DNA of 64,000 bases. It comes from CAWJMD01 sp963700925 (GTDB lineage: Bacteria > Actinomycetota > Actinomycetes > Actinomycetales > CAWJMD01). Below are positions 32,282 to 39,408 of this stretch, piece after piece. Under the pieces are notes generated by a model. It did no database searches. It saw nothing but the letters and a program-made list of their open reading frames with translations, and was not told the DNA's origin. Position 1 is the stretch's first letter; each line of letters starts with the position of its first letter. The stretch is from positions 4,154,001 to 4,218,000 of the forward strand of contig OY969553.1 in assembly GCA_963700925.1 (NCBI GenBank). The letters run 5' to 3'. Made by a program: the position numbers and the translations under genes.

Positions 32282-33618
32282 AACCGTTGCACCCGGCCGG
32301 CGACGAGCAGCAGCACGTCGTCGGCGTCGGCGGCCAGACGCGCGTTCAGCCGTCCGAGCAGATCGCGGAACGTGCGGCCCGCCGGCGTGGGCGGGACCAC
32401 GCCGGACCCGACCTCGTTCGTCACCGCGACCACCGGGACGCGGGCGCCCCGCCAGGCCGTCAGCAGCTCGCCGACCGCTGCGTCGACCCGGTCCTGCCAG
32501 CCGTCGCGCTCGTCCCAGGCACCGTTGTCGTCGAGCACCCGGGTCAGCCACGTGCCGACGCAGTCGAGCAGCACGGGCGCCTCGGCCCGTTGGAGCGCAC
32601 CTGCAACGTCGGGCGTCTCGATCGTGGTCCAGCTCGGCGGACGGCGGTGCTGGTGCTCCGCTACTCGGGCGCCCCACTCGGGGTCTGCGCCGTCGGCGGG
32701 GTACCCCGGCGCTACGTACGTGACGGTTCGGTACTGCGACATCAGCGCCTCCGCATGCCGCGACTTGCCCGACCTGGCGCCGCCGGTCACGAGCACCCGT
32801 GTCGCGTCGGGTGCGCCGGTCACCAGCCGAGTCCCGTCAGGCACTGCCCTTGCGCCCAGGGCGCCCAGCCGCTCGGCGAGATCGGCCCCGGGTGGGTTTC
32901 GGTGCGACAGGTGGACGGCCACGACGTCGGTGTCCGCGCTGACCGCTCCGACGTCCCTGAGACGCTGAACCTGGACGCCGAACGTCTCGAGGTCGAGGTG
33001 GTCAGGCACGTCGCCCCGTGGAGTCGCCGGTCGTTCCCCGTATGTCTCCTCCAGCAGTAACAGATCGAAATCCGCTGCAGCACAGGCGTCCACGGTTGCC
33101 TGGGGGAGCGGGCCGGTGTCGGTGGCGTACAGCATTCGGTGACCGTCGGGTCCTGTCACGTCGTAGAGCACCGACGCGGTCGCCTCGTGCGCGGCGGCGA
33201 GCACGCGCACCCGGTAGCCGTCCGCGCCGTGCACGTCGCCCACGTCTGCCTGGTGCCAATGCACCGGGTTGTCGGGACCCGCCCAGTGCCGCCACTGCTC
33301 GATCACCGTCGCCGGTCCGTGCACCTGCAGCGGCTCCTCCCGTCCGGCCCAAGCCCTTGTCAGCAGGGCCATCGGCGCGCTGTGGTCGGGGTGGTCGTGG
33401 GTCAGGAACACGTGCCGGACGCGGGCGAGATCGGTGCCGGCGCGCTGAGCCTGGGCTGCCGTGTGCGGGCCACAGTCGAGCAGGAGTACGCCGTCAACGA
33501 GGGCCGACGTCGTCAGCCTGATCGAGTCTGTGGCGCGCGCCCACCGGCATGATGCGCACTCGCAGAAGGCATTCGGCCAGCCGTCGGCCGAGCCTGTCCC
33601 GAGAAGAAGGACTTCCAT
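32278..33618 (-). CDS. cobU: Metallo-beta-lactamase-fold domain fused to CobU
   Basis: CobU phosphorylates adenosylcobinamide and turns it into adenosylcobinamide-GDP. In this 446-residue protein the CobU part is residues 272-446, with the P-loop GGARSGKS (279-286), LLDCVGTWLTRVL and TNEVGSGVVPPTPAGR. Residues 1-265 are a PhnP-like metallo-beta-lactamase domain with structural Cys19-x-Cys21-x2-Cys24, HDHPDH motif (H74, H76, D78, H79) and a YATDTGP strand. PhnP is a phosphodiesterase, so the domain may act on a phosphate ester in corrinoid or ribazole handling; that is inference. ATG 33618 overlaps the stop of the S component by one base. Confidence 0.92.
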   Translation of the reverse strand: MEVLLLGTGSADGWPNAFCECASCRWARATDSIRLTTSALVDGVLLLDCGPHTAAQAQRAGTDLARVRHVFLTHDHPDHSAPMALLTRAWAGREEPLQVHGPATVIEQWRHWAGPDNPVHWHQADVGDVHGADGYRVRVLAAAHEATASVLYDVTGPDGHRMLYATDTGPLPQATVDACAAADFDLLLLEETYGERPATPRGDVPDHLDLETFGVQVQRLRDVGAVSADTDVVAVHLSHRNPPGADLAERLGALGARAVPDGTRLVTGAPDATRVLVTGGARSGKSRHAEALMSQYRTVTYVAPGYPADGADPEWGARVAEHQHRRPPSWTTIETPDVAGALQRAEAPVLLDCVGTWLTRVLDDNGAWDERDGWQDRVDAAVGELLTAWRGARVPVVAVTNEVGSGVVPPTPAGRTFRDLLGRLNARLAADADDVLLLVAGRVQRL

Positions 33619-34484
33619 CAGGACGGGGCCGACTTGAACGTGGGCTCGGCGTCGAAGTTCGCCCGGCGCAAGGCGCGGCGCAGGGTGGCCAGCACGGGTC
33701 CGGCGCCGACCAGGCAGAGGATCGCCGTCAGCAGCCCGCGCGGGAGGTCCCAGCCAAGCGAGGTGGCGAGGTAGAACACGAGGTAGCGGCGGAGGTTGTC
33801 GATCACCGGCTCGCCCGCGACGAAGTAGATGCCCTCAGTGGCGACGAGGTCGCCGGACGCCACCAGGAACGGCCAGAACCACAGGTTCATGACGACCCCG
33901 TACCCGAGGCCGGCGACCAGCCCGTAGGCGGCGAGCAGCCACCGCTCGGCCCAGCCGGACGCTCGGGGCAGGCACGCAGCTCCGAGCGTCACCCACCCGG
34001 CGGCGAACATCTGGAACGGCACCCACGGCCCGATGCCGCCCGTCAGGAACCCTCCGACGAGCACCGCCAGGGCGCCGAGCAGGAACCCCATCCCGCGGCC
34101 GAGCACCCGGCCGGCGAGCACGAGCAGGAAGAACATCGGCTCAAGGCCTGCGGTTCCGGCACCCAGCACGCGCAGGGCTCCGCCGGCTGCCGCCAGAACG
34201 CCCAGCACCGCAACGGTTTTGGCGTCGAGGCCACCGGCGGCGATCTGGGCGACGACAAAGGCCGCCATCAGCGCCATCAGCAGGACGAACAGCCACGGCG
34301 CGTCGGCGGCGTGCTCGTCACCGAGGCCTGCCGAGATGAAGAACGGCCACATGAACGAGAAGGCCCCGACGGCGGACGTCAGCGCCAGCGTGAGCGCAGC
34401 GACCCAGCCGACAGGCAGCACCGGACGCCTCCACTTGCGCCGAGCGCCGGACCCGGGCGAGGTGGCGACGGCCAGCTCGCTCAC
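33618..34484 (-). CDS. ECF transporter S component, probably corrinoid-specific
   Basis: S components are membrane proteins that bind the vitamin for an energy-coupling-factor importer. The 288-residue product has a basic N-terminus, about seven or eight helices and the FMWPFFISAGL, GGFLTGGIGPWVPFQMFAAGWV and GYGVVMNLWFWPFL stretches typical of the actinobacterial ECF S family found with cob genes. The cobalamin riboswitch and cobU/cobS neighbours make corrinoid the likely ligand; cobalt is less likely because CbiN is missing. GTG 34484 overlaps the EcfA stop as GTGA. Confidence 0.85.
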   Translation of the reverse strand: MSELAVATSPGSGARRKWRRPVLPVGWVAALTLALTSAVGAFSFMWPFFISAGLGDEHAADAPWLFVLLMALMAAFVVAQIAAGGLDAKTVAVLGVLAAAGGALRVLGAGTAGLEPMFFLLVLAGRVLGRGMGFLLGALAVLVGGFLTGGIGPWVPFQMFAAGWVTLGAACLPRASGWAERWLLAAYGLVAGLGYGVVMNLWFWPFLVASGDLVATEGIYFVAGEPVIDNLRRYLVFYLATSLGWDLPRGLLTAILCLVGAGPVLATLRRALRRANFDAEPTFKSAPS

Positions 34485-36151
34485 GACGCCGGGTCCAGGG
34501 CGGCGGCGACGTCGGCCACGGTCAGCCAGGCCTGCGGGTGCAGCACCTTGGCGACCTGCGGCGCGAACGCAGGCGAGCCAGCCAGCACGGCCTCTGCGGG
34601 CCCGTCCGAGACGATCTCGCCCTCGGCCATCACCATCACGCGGTCGGCGCACTCGGCCGCGAGCTCGACGTCGTGGGTGGCGAGCAGCACGCCGTGACCC
34701 TGTGCAGCGAGCTCGCGCAGGACCACCACCAGTCGCTCCTTGGCGCGATAGTCGAGACCCCGGGTCGGCTCGTCGAGCAGCAGCAGCGACGGAGAGCCGG
34801 TCAGGATCACCGCGAGCGCCAGGGCGAGGCGCTGACCCTCGGACAGGTCGCGCGGGTGGGCACCGGAGTCGATCGCCGCGCCGTCCGACGTCGTCGGGAT
34901 GAGGCGGTCGAGAAGGCTGCGGCACGTGCCGTTCGCTGCGTCGAAGTCGTGGTCGGCACCGGCGCACTCGCCGTCGACCGTGTCGGCGTACAGGAGCAGT
35001 CCCGCGTCCTGCGGCACCATGCCGACCCGCCGCACCAGCTCGCGCGGAGTGGTCTCGGCCGGGTCGACGGCGCTGGGTCCCTGGCCGCCGCCGACGCGAA
35101 GCGTCCCGCCGCGGCGCGTCAGCTGGCCCGCCAGCGCACCGAGCAGCGTGGACTTGCCGGCCCCGTTGCGGCCCATCAGGGCCACCACCTCCCCGGCGTG
35201 CACCACCGCGTCGACACCCCGCAGCACCGGCACGCCCCCTCGGTTCACCTGCAGTCCGCGGGCCAGTCCCAGGGCGACCGGTGGCGCCGCAGTTCCCTTG
35301 TCCGCCAACGGAATCCGCGACCGTCGTGGCGCGGTGGACGAGAGGCGGACGACGAGTGGACGGGCCATCCGGCGCGCGTCGCGCACCGACAGAGGTAGTG
35401 GTGACCAGCCCGCAAGCCGGCCGAGGTCGACGACGGGCGGGACGACGGGCGAGGTCTTCACCTGGTCGGCGACGGGACCATGCACGACCGTGCCACCGTC
35501 GACCACCACCAGACGGTCGGCGTACTGCACGACGCGCTCGAGGCGGTGCTCGGCCATCAGCACCGTCAGCCCGAGGTCGTGCACCAGCCGCGTCAGGGCG
35601 GCCAGCACCTCCTCGGCGGCCACCGGGTCGAGGGCGGACGTCGGCTCGTCGAGCACCAGGATGCGCGGCTGGGCTGCCAGCACCCCGCCGATCGCTACGC
35701 GTTGCTGCTGGCCGCCCGACAGGGTCGTGAGCGTCCGGTTGCGCACGTCGGCCAACCCGAGCACGTCGAGCGTCTCCTCGACCCGCCGTCGCATCACGGC
35801 CGACGCGAGCCCGATCGACTCCATCCCGTAGGCGATCTCTTCCTCGACGGTGTCGGTGACGAAGGAGGCGAGCGGGTCCTGCCCCACCATCCCGACCACG
35901 TCGGCGAGGTCGCGTGGCCGGTGTGTGCAGGTGTCCCGTCCCTCGACGAGCACCCGGCCGGAGAGGGTGCCGCCGGTGAAGTGCGGCACCAGGCCGTTGA
36001 CGCAACCGAGCAGGGTGGTCTTGCCGCTGCCGGTCGGGCCGACGACGAGAGCGAGCTCGCCCTCCTCGATGCGGAGGTCGACGCCCGAGAGCACTTGGTG
36101 CACACCGTCGTTCGTCTCGTAGGCGACCCCGACGTGCTCGAAGCGGATCAT
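34481..36151 (-). CDS. Double ATPase of an ECF transporter (EcfA1-EcfA2 fusion)
   Basis: The 556-residue protein carries two complete ABC ATPase domains. The first (about 1-235) has GPTGSGKTT, LSGGQQQR, ILVLDEPTSALD and a switch His in AEHRLERV; the second (about 295-540) has GRNGAGKST, LSEGQRLA, LLLLDEPTRGLD and ATHDVEL. Both sets of catalytic residues are intact. A linker of about 50 residues with basic residues connects them. It overlaps the EcfT gene by 4 bp (ATGA) and the S component by 4 bp, so subunits are made in step. Powers corrinoid import. Confidence 0.92.
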   Translation of the reverse strand: MIRFEHVGVAYETNDGVHQVLSGVDLRIEEGELALVVGPTGSGKTTLLGCVNGLVPHFTGGTLSGRVLVEGRDTCTHRPRDLADVVGMVGQDPLASFVTDTVEEEIAYGMESIGLASAVMRRRVEETLDVLGLADVRNRTLTTLSGGQQQRVAIGGVLAAQPRILVLDEPTSALDPVAAEEVLAALTRLVHDLGLTVLMAEHRLERVVQYADRLVVVDGGTVVHGPVADQVKTSPVVPPVVDLGRLAGWSPLPLSVRDARRMARPLVVRLSSTAPRRSRIPLADKGTAAPPVALGLARGLQVNRGGVPVLRGVDAVVHAGEVVALMGRNGAGKSTLLGALAGQLTRRGGTLRVGGGQGPSAVDPAETTPRELVRRVGMVPQDAGLLLYADTVDGECAGADHDFDAANGTCRSLLDRLIPTTSDGAAIDSGAHPRDLSEGQRLALALAVILTGSPSLLLLDEPTRGLDYRAKERLVVVLRELAAQGHGVLLATHDVELAAECADRVMVMAEGEIVSDGPAEAVLAGSPAFAPQVAKVLHPQAWLTVADVAAALDPAS

Positions 36152-37335
36152 GCGTTTTCCTCTCCGAGGGCCGATACGGCGTGGTTCCGGTCTTCCGCGG
36201 CACTGGGAGCACCGGAATCACGCCGTAGTGCCGTGGTCTTAGACGCGCGGACGGGTGGCACCGGGGCCAGAGCGCCGGCCAGCAGGGCCACCAGCACGGC
36301 TCCCGCGGCCAGCAGTGGCACGCCGGGCACGACGGCCGGCACGGTCTGTGGCGTCAGGGCGGACGGGTCGGTGGCGCCGACGTAGATCACCCCGCCGAGG
36401 GCGACCAGCCCGGTGCCCAGCACCAGCCACTCCGGGAGGGCCCACGGGTCGGGGCGGTACCGCGACCGCCGCTCGCGGCGCGCGCCGACGAGCAGGGCCA
36501 CGAAGGCCAGCGCGAGGCCGACGCCGACCAACGGGAAACCGAGGAGCGGGGGCCCGCTGCCGTCGAGCACGCCGTACAGGCCGGCCACCACCCCGCCGAG
36601 GCCCGTCAGGGTCAGGGCGGTCGCGGCGCGCCGTCCGCCGTCCGTCCGGTGAACGGAGCGTCCGTACCCCCGTGACTCCATCGACGCCGCCAGGTGCAGG
36701 GACCGGTCGAGGGCACCCTCGAGCACCGGCACCATCAGGCGCGCCAGCTCGCGGGGGCTCCGGCCGGCGTGCCCCCGCAGGCGCCGCGCGGCCCGAACCC
36801 GCCGAGCGTCGTCGACCAGCTGAGGCGCGTAGGTGAGCGCGACCACGACGGCCGTGCCGACCTCGTAGAGCGTCGCCGGCACGTGTCGCAGCAGCCGGCG
36901 TGGACTGGCGAGCGCGTTCGCCGCACCCACGCAGGCAAGCACCGCGGCGAGCCGGGCCCCCTGGTAGCAGGCGTAGAGCAGCTCCTCGAGCGTCACCGGC
37001 CCGCCGAGCCTGACCCGTCCGAACCACTCGGGCAGGGGCACCTCCGGCAGGCGGAACAGCACCGTCCGCCCCGGCACGCCACCACCGAGCACGCACTGTG
37101 CGACGACGTGCAGAACGATGCCCACCAGGCCGAGCAGCAGGAACGGCACGTACGGGGAGGGTGCCCCGAGCTCGCGGCGGCTCACCACCACGTACCCCAC
37201 GACGACGACCACCAGCACCAGCAGGAACGGGTTGGTGGTGCGGCTCGCCACCGCCGCCAGGCAGCCCGCCCACATCCACCACGCCAGCGGGTGCAGCAGG
37301 CGCGGTAGGTGCGATCGGTCAGGTGGGCGGAGCAT
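36148..37335 (-). CDS. ecfT: ECF transporter transmembrane subunit EcfT (CbiQ-like)
   Basis: EcfT links the S component to the ATPases. The 395-residue protein has N-terminal helices (PLAWWMWAGCLAAV, LLVLVVVVVGYVVV), the helical coupling region with the two Ala-Arg-Gly-type motifs (RAARRLRGH and SMESRGYGRSV) and, unusually, extra C-terminal helices beyond about residue 235 (LTGLGGVVAGLYGV, WLVLGTGLVALGGVIYVG, VPLLAAGAVLVALLAGAL), which makes it about 130 residues longer than ordinary EcfT. The last 25 codons contain a long inverted repeat (36175-36227). ATG 37335; it follows the SCO2322-type gene by 24 bp. Confidence 0.88.
   Translation of the reverse strand: MLRPPDRSHLPRLLHPLAWWMWAGCLAAVASRTTNPFLLVLVVVVVGYVVVSRRELGAPSPYVPFLLLGLVGIVLHVVAQCVLGGGVPGRTVLFRLPEVPLPEWFGRVRLGGPVTLEELLYACYQGARLAAVLACVGAANALASPRRLLRHVPATLYEVGTAVVVALTYAPQLVDDARRVRAARRLRGHAGRSPRELARLMVPVLEGALDRSLHLAASMESRGYGRSVHRTDGGRRAATALTLTGLGGVVAGLYGVLDGSGPPLLGFPLVGVGLALAFVALLVGARRERRSRYRPDPWALPEWLVLGTGLVALGGVIYVGATDPSALTPQTVPAVVPGVPLLAAGAVLVALLAGALAPVPPVRASKTTALRRDSGAPSAAEDRNHAVSALGEENA
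36175..36227. repeat. Inverted repeat inside the 3' end of ecfT
   Basis: Arms 36175-36191 (TACGGCGTGGTTCCGGT) and 36211-36227 pair at 16 of 17 positions with a 19-base loop. It lies within the coding region, encoding the polar C-terminal tail of EcfT, 24 bp before the ATPase start, so an RNA hairpin here could affect coupling between the two genes. Confidence 0.8.
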
Positions 37336-37359
37336 CGGGTTCGCCGGCGGCAGGAGCCG

Positions 37360-38109
37360 TCAGTTGTCCTGCCGGTTGGCGCGGCTGCGCTGCGCGATCA
37401 CACCGATCAGGGCGACGAGGACGGCGACCGCCACCAGCACCCAGACCCACGTGGGCAGGCCGCCGTCGTCGGCGGACTCCTCAGCCGCTTCGGCGACCTC
37501 GTCCGAGGTCTCTCCCTCCGCGTTGACGAGGGCCGGGAAGTCGATCGGCTCGTCGGCGGCGGCCATGTCGGTGGTCACGTCGCCGTCCGCCACCGCGACA
37601 CCGCACCCGGCCTCGGGGAACCCGTCGATGCCACAGACCAGACCGCCCTCGATGCGCAGCTCCGAGTCCTTGGCGAGCACGTCGGCACCGTTGGCCTCGG
37701 CGGGAACCACGGCGCACGACACCTTGGGGTCGGGCACGGTCGCGCCTGCCAGGGCGTCGGCTTCCCGTCCGAAGTCGATCATCACGGCGACACGCTTCTG
37801 ACCCTCTCCGACGGGGGTCTCACCGCAGATCTGCTCGAAGGTCGCGGTTGCCCTCGGAAGGCGCGTGTCGGTGGGGCCGGCGACGGCGAAGCGGTAGCCC
37901 TCGACGCTGCCGTTCTCGGGGATGAAGCCGTCGTTGCCGGTGGTCGCGAACTCCCACGCGCCCTCGGTGAGGTGGTAGTAGCCCCAGAATCGGTACGACT
38001 CGGCCGAGGCAGGGCCGGCCGTGAGCGCCAGGCCCATGACGCTGGCCAGGGCGGCGAGCACCAGTGTCAGCGCGACATGGCGGGTACGGGACGGGTGGGC
38101 GACGTTCAC
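37360..38109 (-). CDS. SCO2322-family secreted membrane-anchored protein
   Basis: The 249-residue protein has a signal peptide (about 1-36, VALTLVLAALASVMGLALTAGPASA), an outer domain with RFWGYYHLTEGAWEFATTGNDGFIPENGSVEGYRFAV that identifies the SCO2322 family, several Cys pairs, an acidic linker and one C-terminal helix (WVWVLVAVAVLVALIGVIA) with a basic tail. Members sit beside corrinoid ECF genes in actinobacteria and may bind the ligand or assist uptake at the surface; this role is inference. GTG 38109 has GGAGGT at a 6-base spacing, and this site can be hidden in a hairpin (38116-38139). First gene of the operon. Confidence 0.85.
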   Translation of the reverse strand: MNVAHPSRTRHVALTLVLAALASVMGLALTAGPASAESYRFWGYYHLTEGAWEFATTGNDGFIPENGSVEGYRFAVAGPTDTRLPRATATFEQICGETPVGEGQKRVAVMIDFGREADALAGATVPDPKVSCAVVPAEANGADVLAKDSELRIEGGLVCGIDGFPEAGCGVAVADGDVTTDMAAADEPIDFPALVNAEGETSDEVAEAAEESADDGGLPTWVWVLVAVAVLVALIGVIAQRSRANRQDN

Positions 38110-38115
38110 GGGTAG

Positions 38116-38139
38116 ACCTCCTCGCGGGGGGCGGGAGGT
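38116..38139 (-). promoter_or_regulatory. Hairpin that hides the ribosome binding site of the cobalamin-uptake operon
   Basis: On the minus strand ACCTCC-CGC-ccccc-GCG-a-GGAGGT can fold with nine pairs and one bulged A. The right arm is the Shine-Dalgarno sequence of the first gene. It lies about 90 bases downstream of the riboswitch core and is a likely expression platform working at translation. Confidence 0.6.
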
Positions 38140-38229
38140 GACGGGCTACGCCGGCAGACGTCGGACGACGTGAGCAGACGAGCACGTGACGCACCCGGCT
38201 CCTGACCGCAGACCACGGCGGATGAGATG

Positions 38230-38360
38230 GAGCCGACTCCCTCGGGAAGGTGTTCCGGCTCGCCCCCGGGTCACGTCCGCGGACGTCGTCTCGGGGGCCT
38301 ACGGTTGCGGGTCAGCGCCGGATTCGGACCGGCTTTCCCCACCCGTGGTTGTCAGTGCAG
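38230..38360 (-). ncRNA. Cobalamin riboswitch
   Basis: The minus strand reads GGGAAAGCCGGTCCGAATC, CGGCGCTGACCCGCAACCGTA and later GCGAGCCGGAACACCTTCCC (about 38243-38263), matching the conserved core of the adenosylcobalamin riboswitch: the GGAA-CCGGT-n-AATCCGG hairpin, the CTG-n-CCCGCAACCGT segment and the B12-box-like end. It is 120 bases upstream of a six-gene corrinoid transport and assembly operon, which it should repress when cobalamin is plentiful. Exact ends are approximate. Confidence 0.85.
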
Positions 38361-38362
38361 GC

Positions 38363-38391
38363 ACAGTCCCACGGGGGTAGGTGGGTGTCAA
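38363..38391 (-). promoter_or_regulatory. Promoter of the corrinoid uptake operon
   Basis: Minus-strand TTGACA (38391-38386) and GACTGT (38368-38363) are 17 bases apart. Transcription from it would start a few bases before the riboswitch core. It overlaps the space needed for the divergent cbiB promoter. Confidence 0.5.
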
Positions 38392-38424
38392 AGCGCGGAG
38401 CCGGAGATGGGAGGAGGGCTGGCG

Positions 38425-39408
38425 ATGGTGGGGTGGCCGACGGCTGCCGGCCTGTTGGCCGGCAACCTCGCGGACGTGGCCCTGGGCGACCCGGCGAGGT
38501 GGCATCCGGTGGCGGGGTTCGGCCGCGGTGCGCGGGTGCTCGAGGGCCGGGTATGGCGTGATGGGCGGACGGCGGGGGCCTTGCACTGGGTGGGCTGCGT
38601 GGGCCCTGTTGTCGTGGCAGGGGTCGCCGTCGAGCGTGCCCTCCTCCGCCATCCGGTTGCGCGTGCGGCCGTCACTGCGGCGGCGACGTGGGTCGTGCTG
38701 GGCGGCGCCTCCCTCGCGCGCGAGGGAACGGTGATGGCCGACCTGCTCGCGGAGGCCGGGCCAGAGGGCGACCTGACGGCGGCCAGGCAGCGCCTGTCAC
38801 ACCTGTGCGGGCGCGACCCCACGGGTCTGGGCTCCGACGAGATCGCCCGCGCCGCAGTCGAGTCCGTCGCGGAGAACACGTCCGATGCCGTCGTGGCCCC
38901 CCTGTTGTGGGGTGCGGTCGCCGGGCTGCCGGGCCTGCTCGGGTACCGGGCGGTCAACACGCTCGACGCGATGGTCGGCCACCGGACCCCGAGGTACCGG
39001 CGCTTCGGGTGGTTCGCGGCGCGGGCGGACGATGTGGCGAACCTCGTGCCTGCCCGCGTGACGGCTCTGCTGGCCGCGGCTGCATCGCCGGTCGTCGGCG
39101 GCAGTCGCGCTGCGGCAGTGGCGGTCTGGCGTCGTGATGCCTCCCAGCACCCGAGCCCGAACGCCGGTCCGGTGGAGGCAGCGTTCGCCGGCGCCCTCGG
39201 CGTGCGGCTGGGTGGGGTGAACGTCTACGACGGTGACGTGGACGACCGGGGCACGTTGGGTGACGGACGTGGCCCGAGCTCAGCGGACGTGCCTCGGGCC
39301 GTCACGCTGTCGCGCCTGGTCGGCTGGGGATCCCTGGTGGTCTCTGCCGCGGTCCCTGTCGTCGTCGCGCTGGCCGGCCGAGCCCGGCGACGCGAGGTGT
39401 CCGGGTGA
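38425..39408 (+). CDS. cbiB: Adenosylcobinamide-phosphate synthase
   Basis: CbiB (also called CobD) attaches aminopropanol phosphate to cobyric acid in the membrane. The 327-residue protein has the family patterns GNLADVALGDPARWHPVAGFGR, VESVAENTSDAVVAPLLWGAV, AVNTLDAMVGHRTPRYRRFGW and ASQHPSPNAGPVEAAFAGALGVRLGG (in part). GTG/ATG choices: ATG 38425 is preceded by GGAGGAGGG at 38410-38418 and is preferred over ATG 38407. It is divergent from the riboswitch operon and overlaps cobQ by 4 bp. Confidence 0.93.
   Translation: MVGWPTAAGLLAGNLADVALGDPARWHPVAGFGRGARVLEGRVWRDGRTAGALHWVGCVGPVVVAGVAVERALLRHPVARAAVTAAATWVVLGGASLAREGTVMADLLAEAGPEGDLTAARQRLSHLCGRDPTGLGSDEIARAAVESVAENTSDAVVAPLLWGAVAGLPGLLGYRAVNTLDAMVGHRTPRYRRFGWFAARADDVANLVPARVTALLAAAASPVVGGSRAAAVAVWRRDASQHPSPNAGPVEAAFAGALGVRLGGVNVYDGDVDDRGTLGDGRGPSSADVPRAVTLSRLVGWGSLVVSAAVPVVVALAGRARRREVSG

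Noticed and set aside
33618..36221. 867-codon minus-strand frame that would put a long N-terminal part before the ECF S component
   Set aside because: The extra part overlaps the ATPase gene in another frame and is Arg/Gly/Pro-rich; the GTG at 34484 overlapping the ATPase stop is the proper start.
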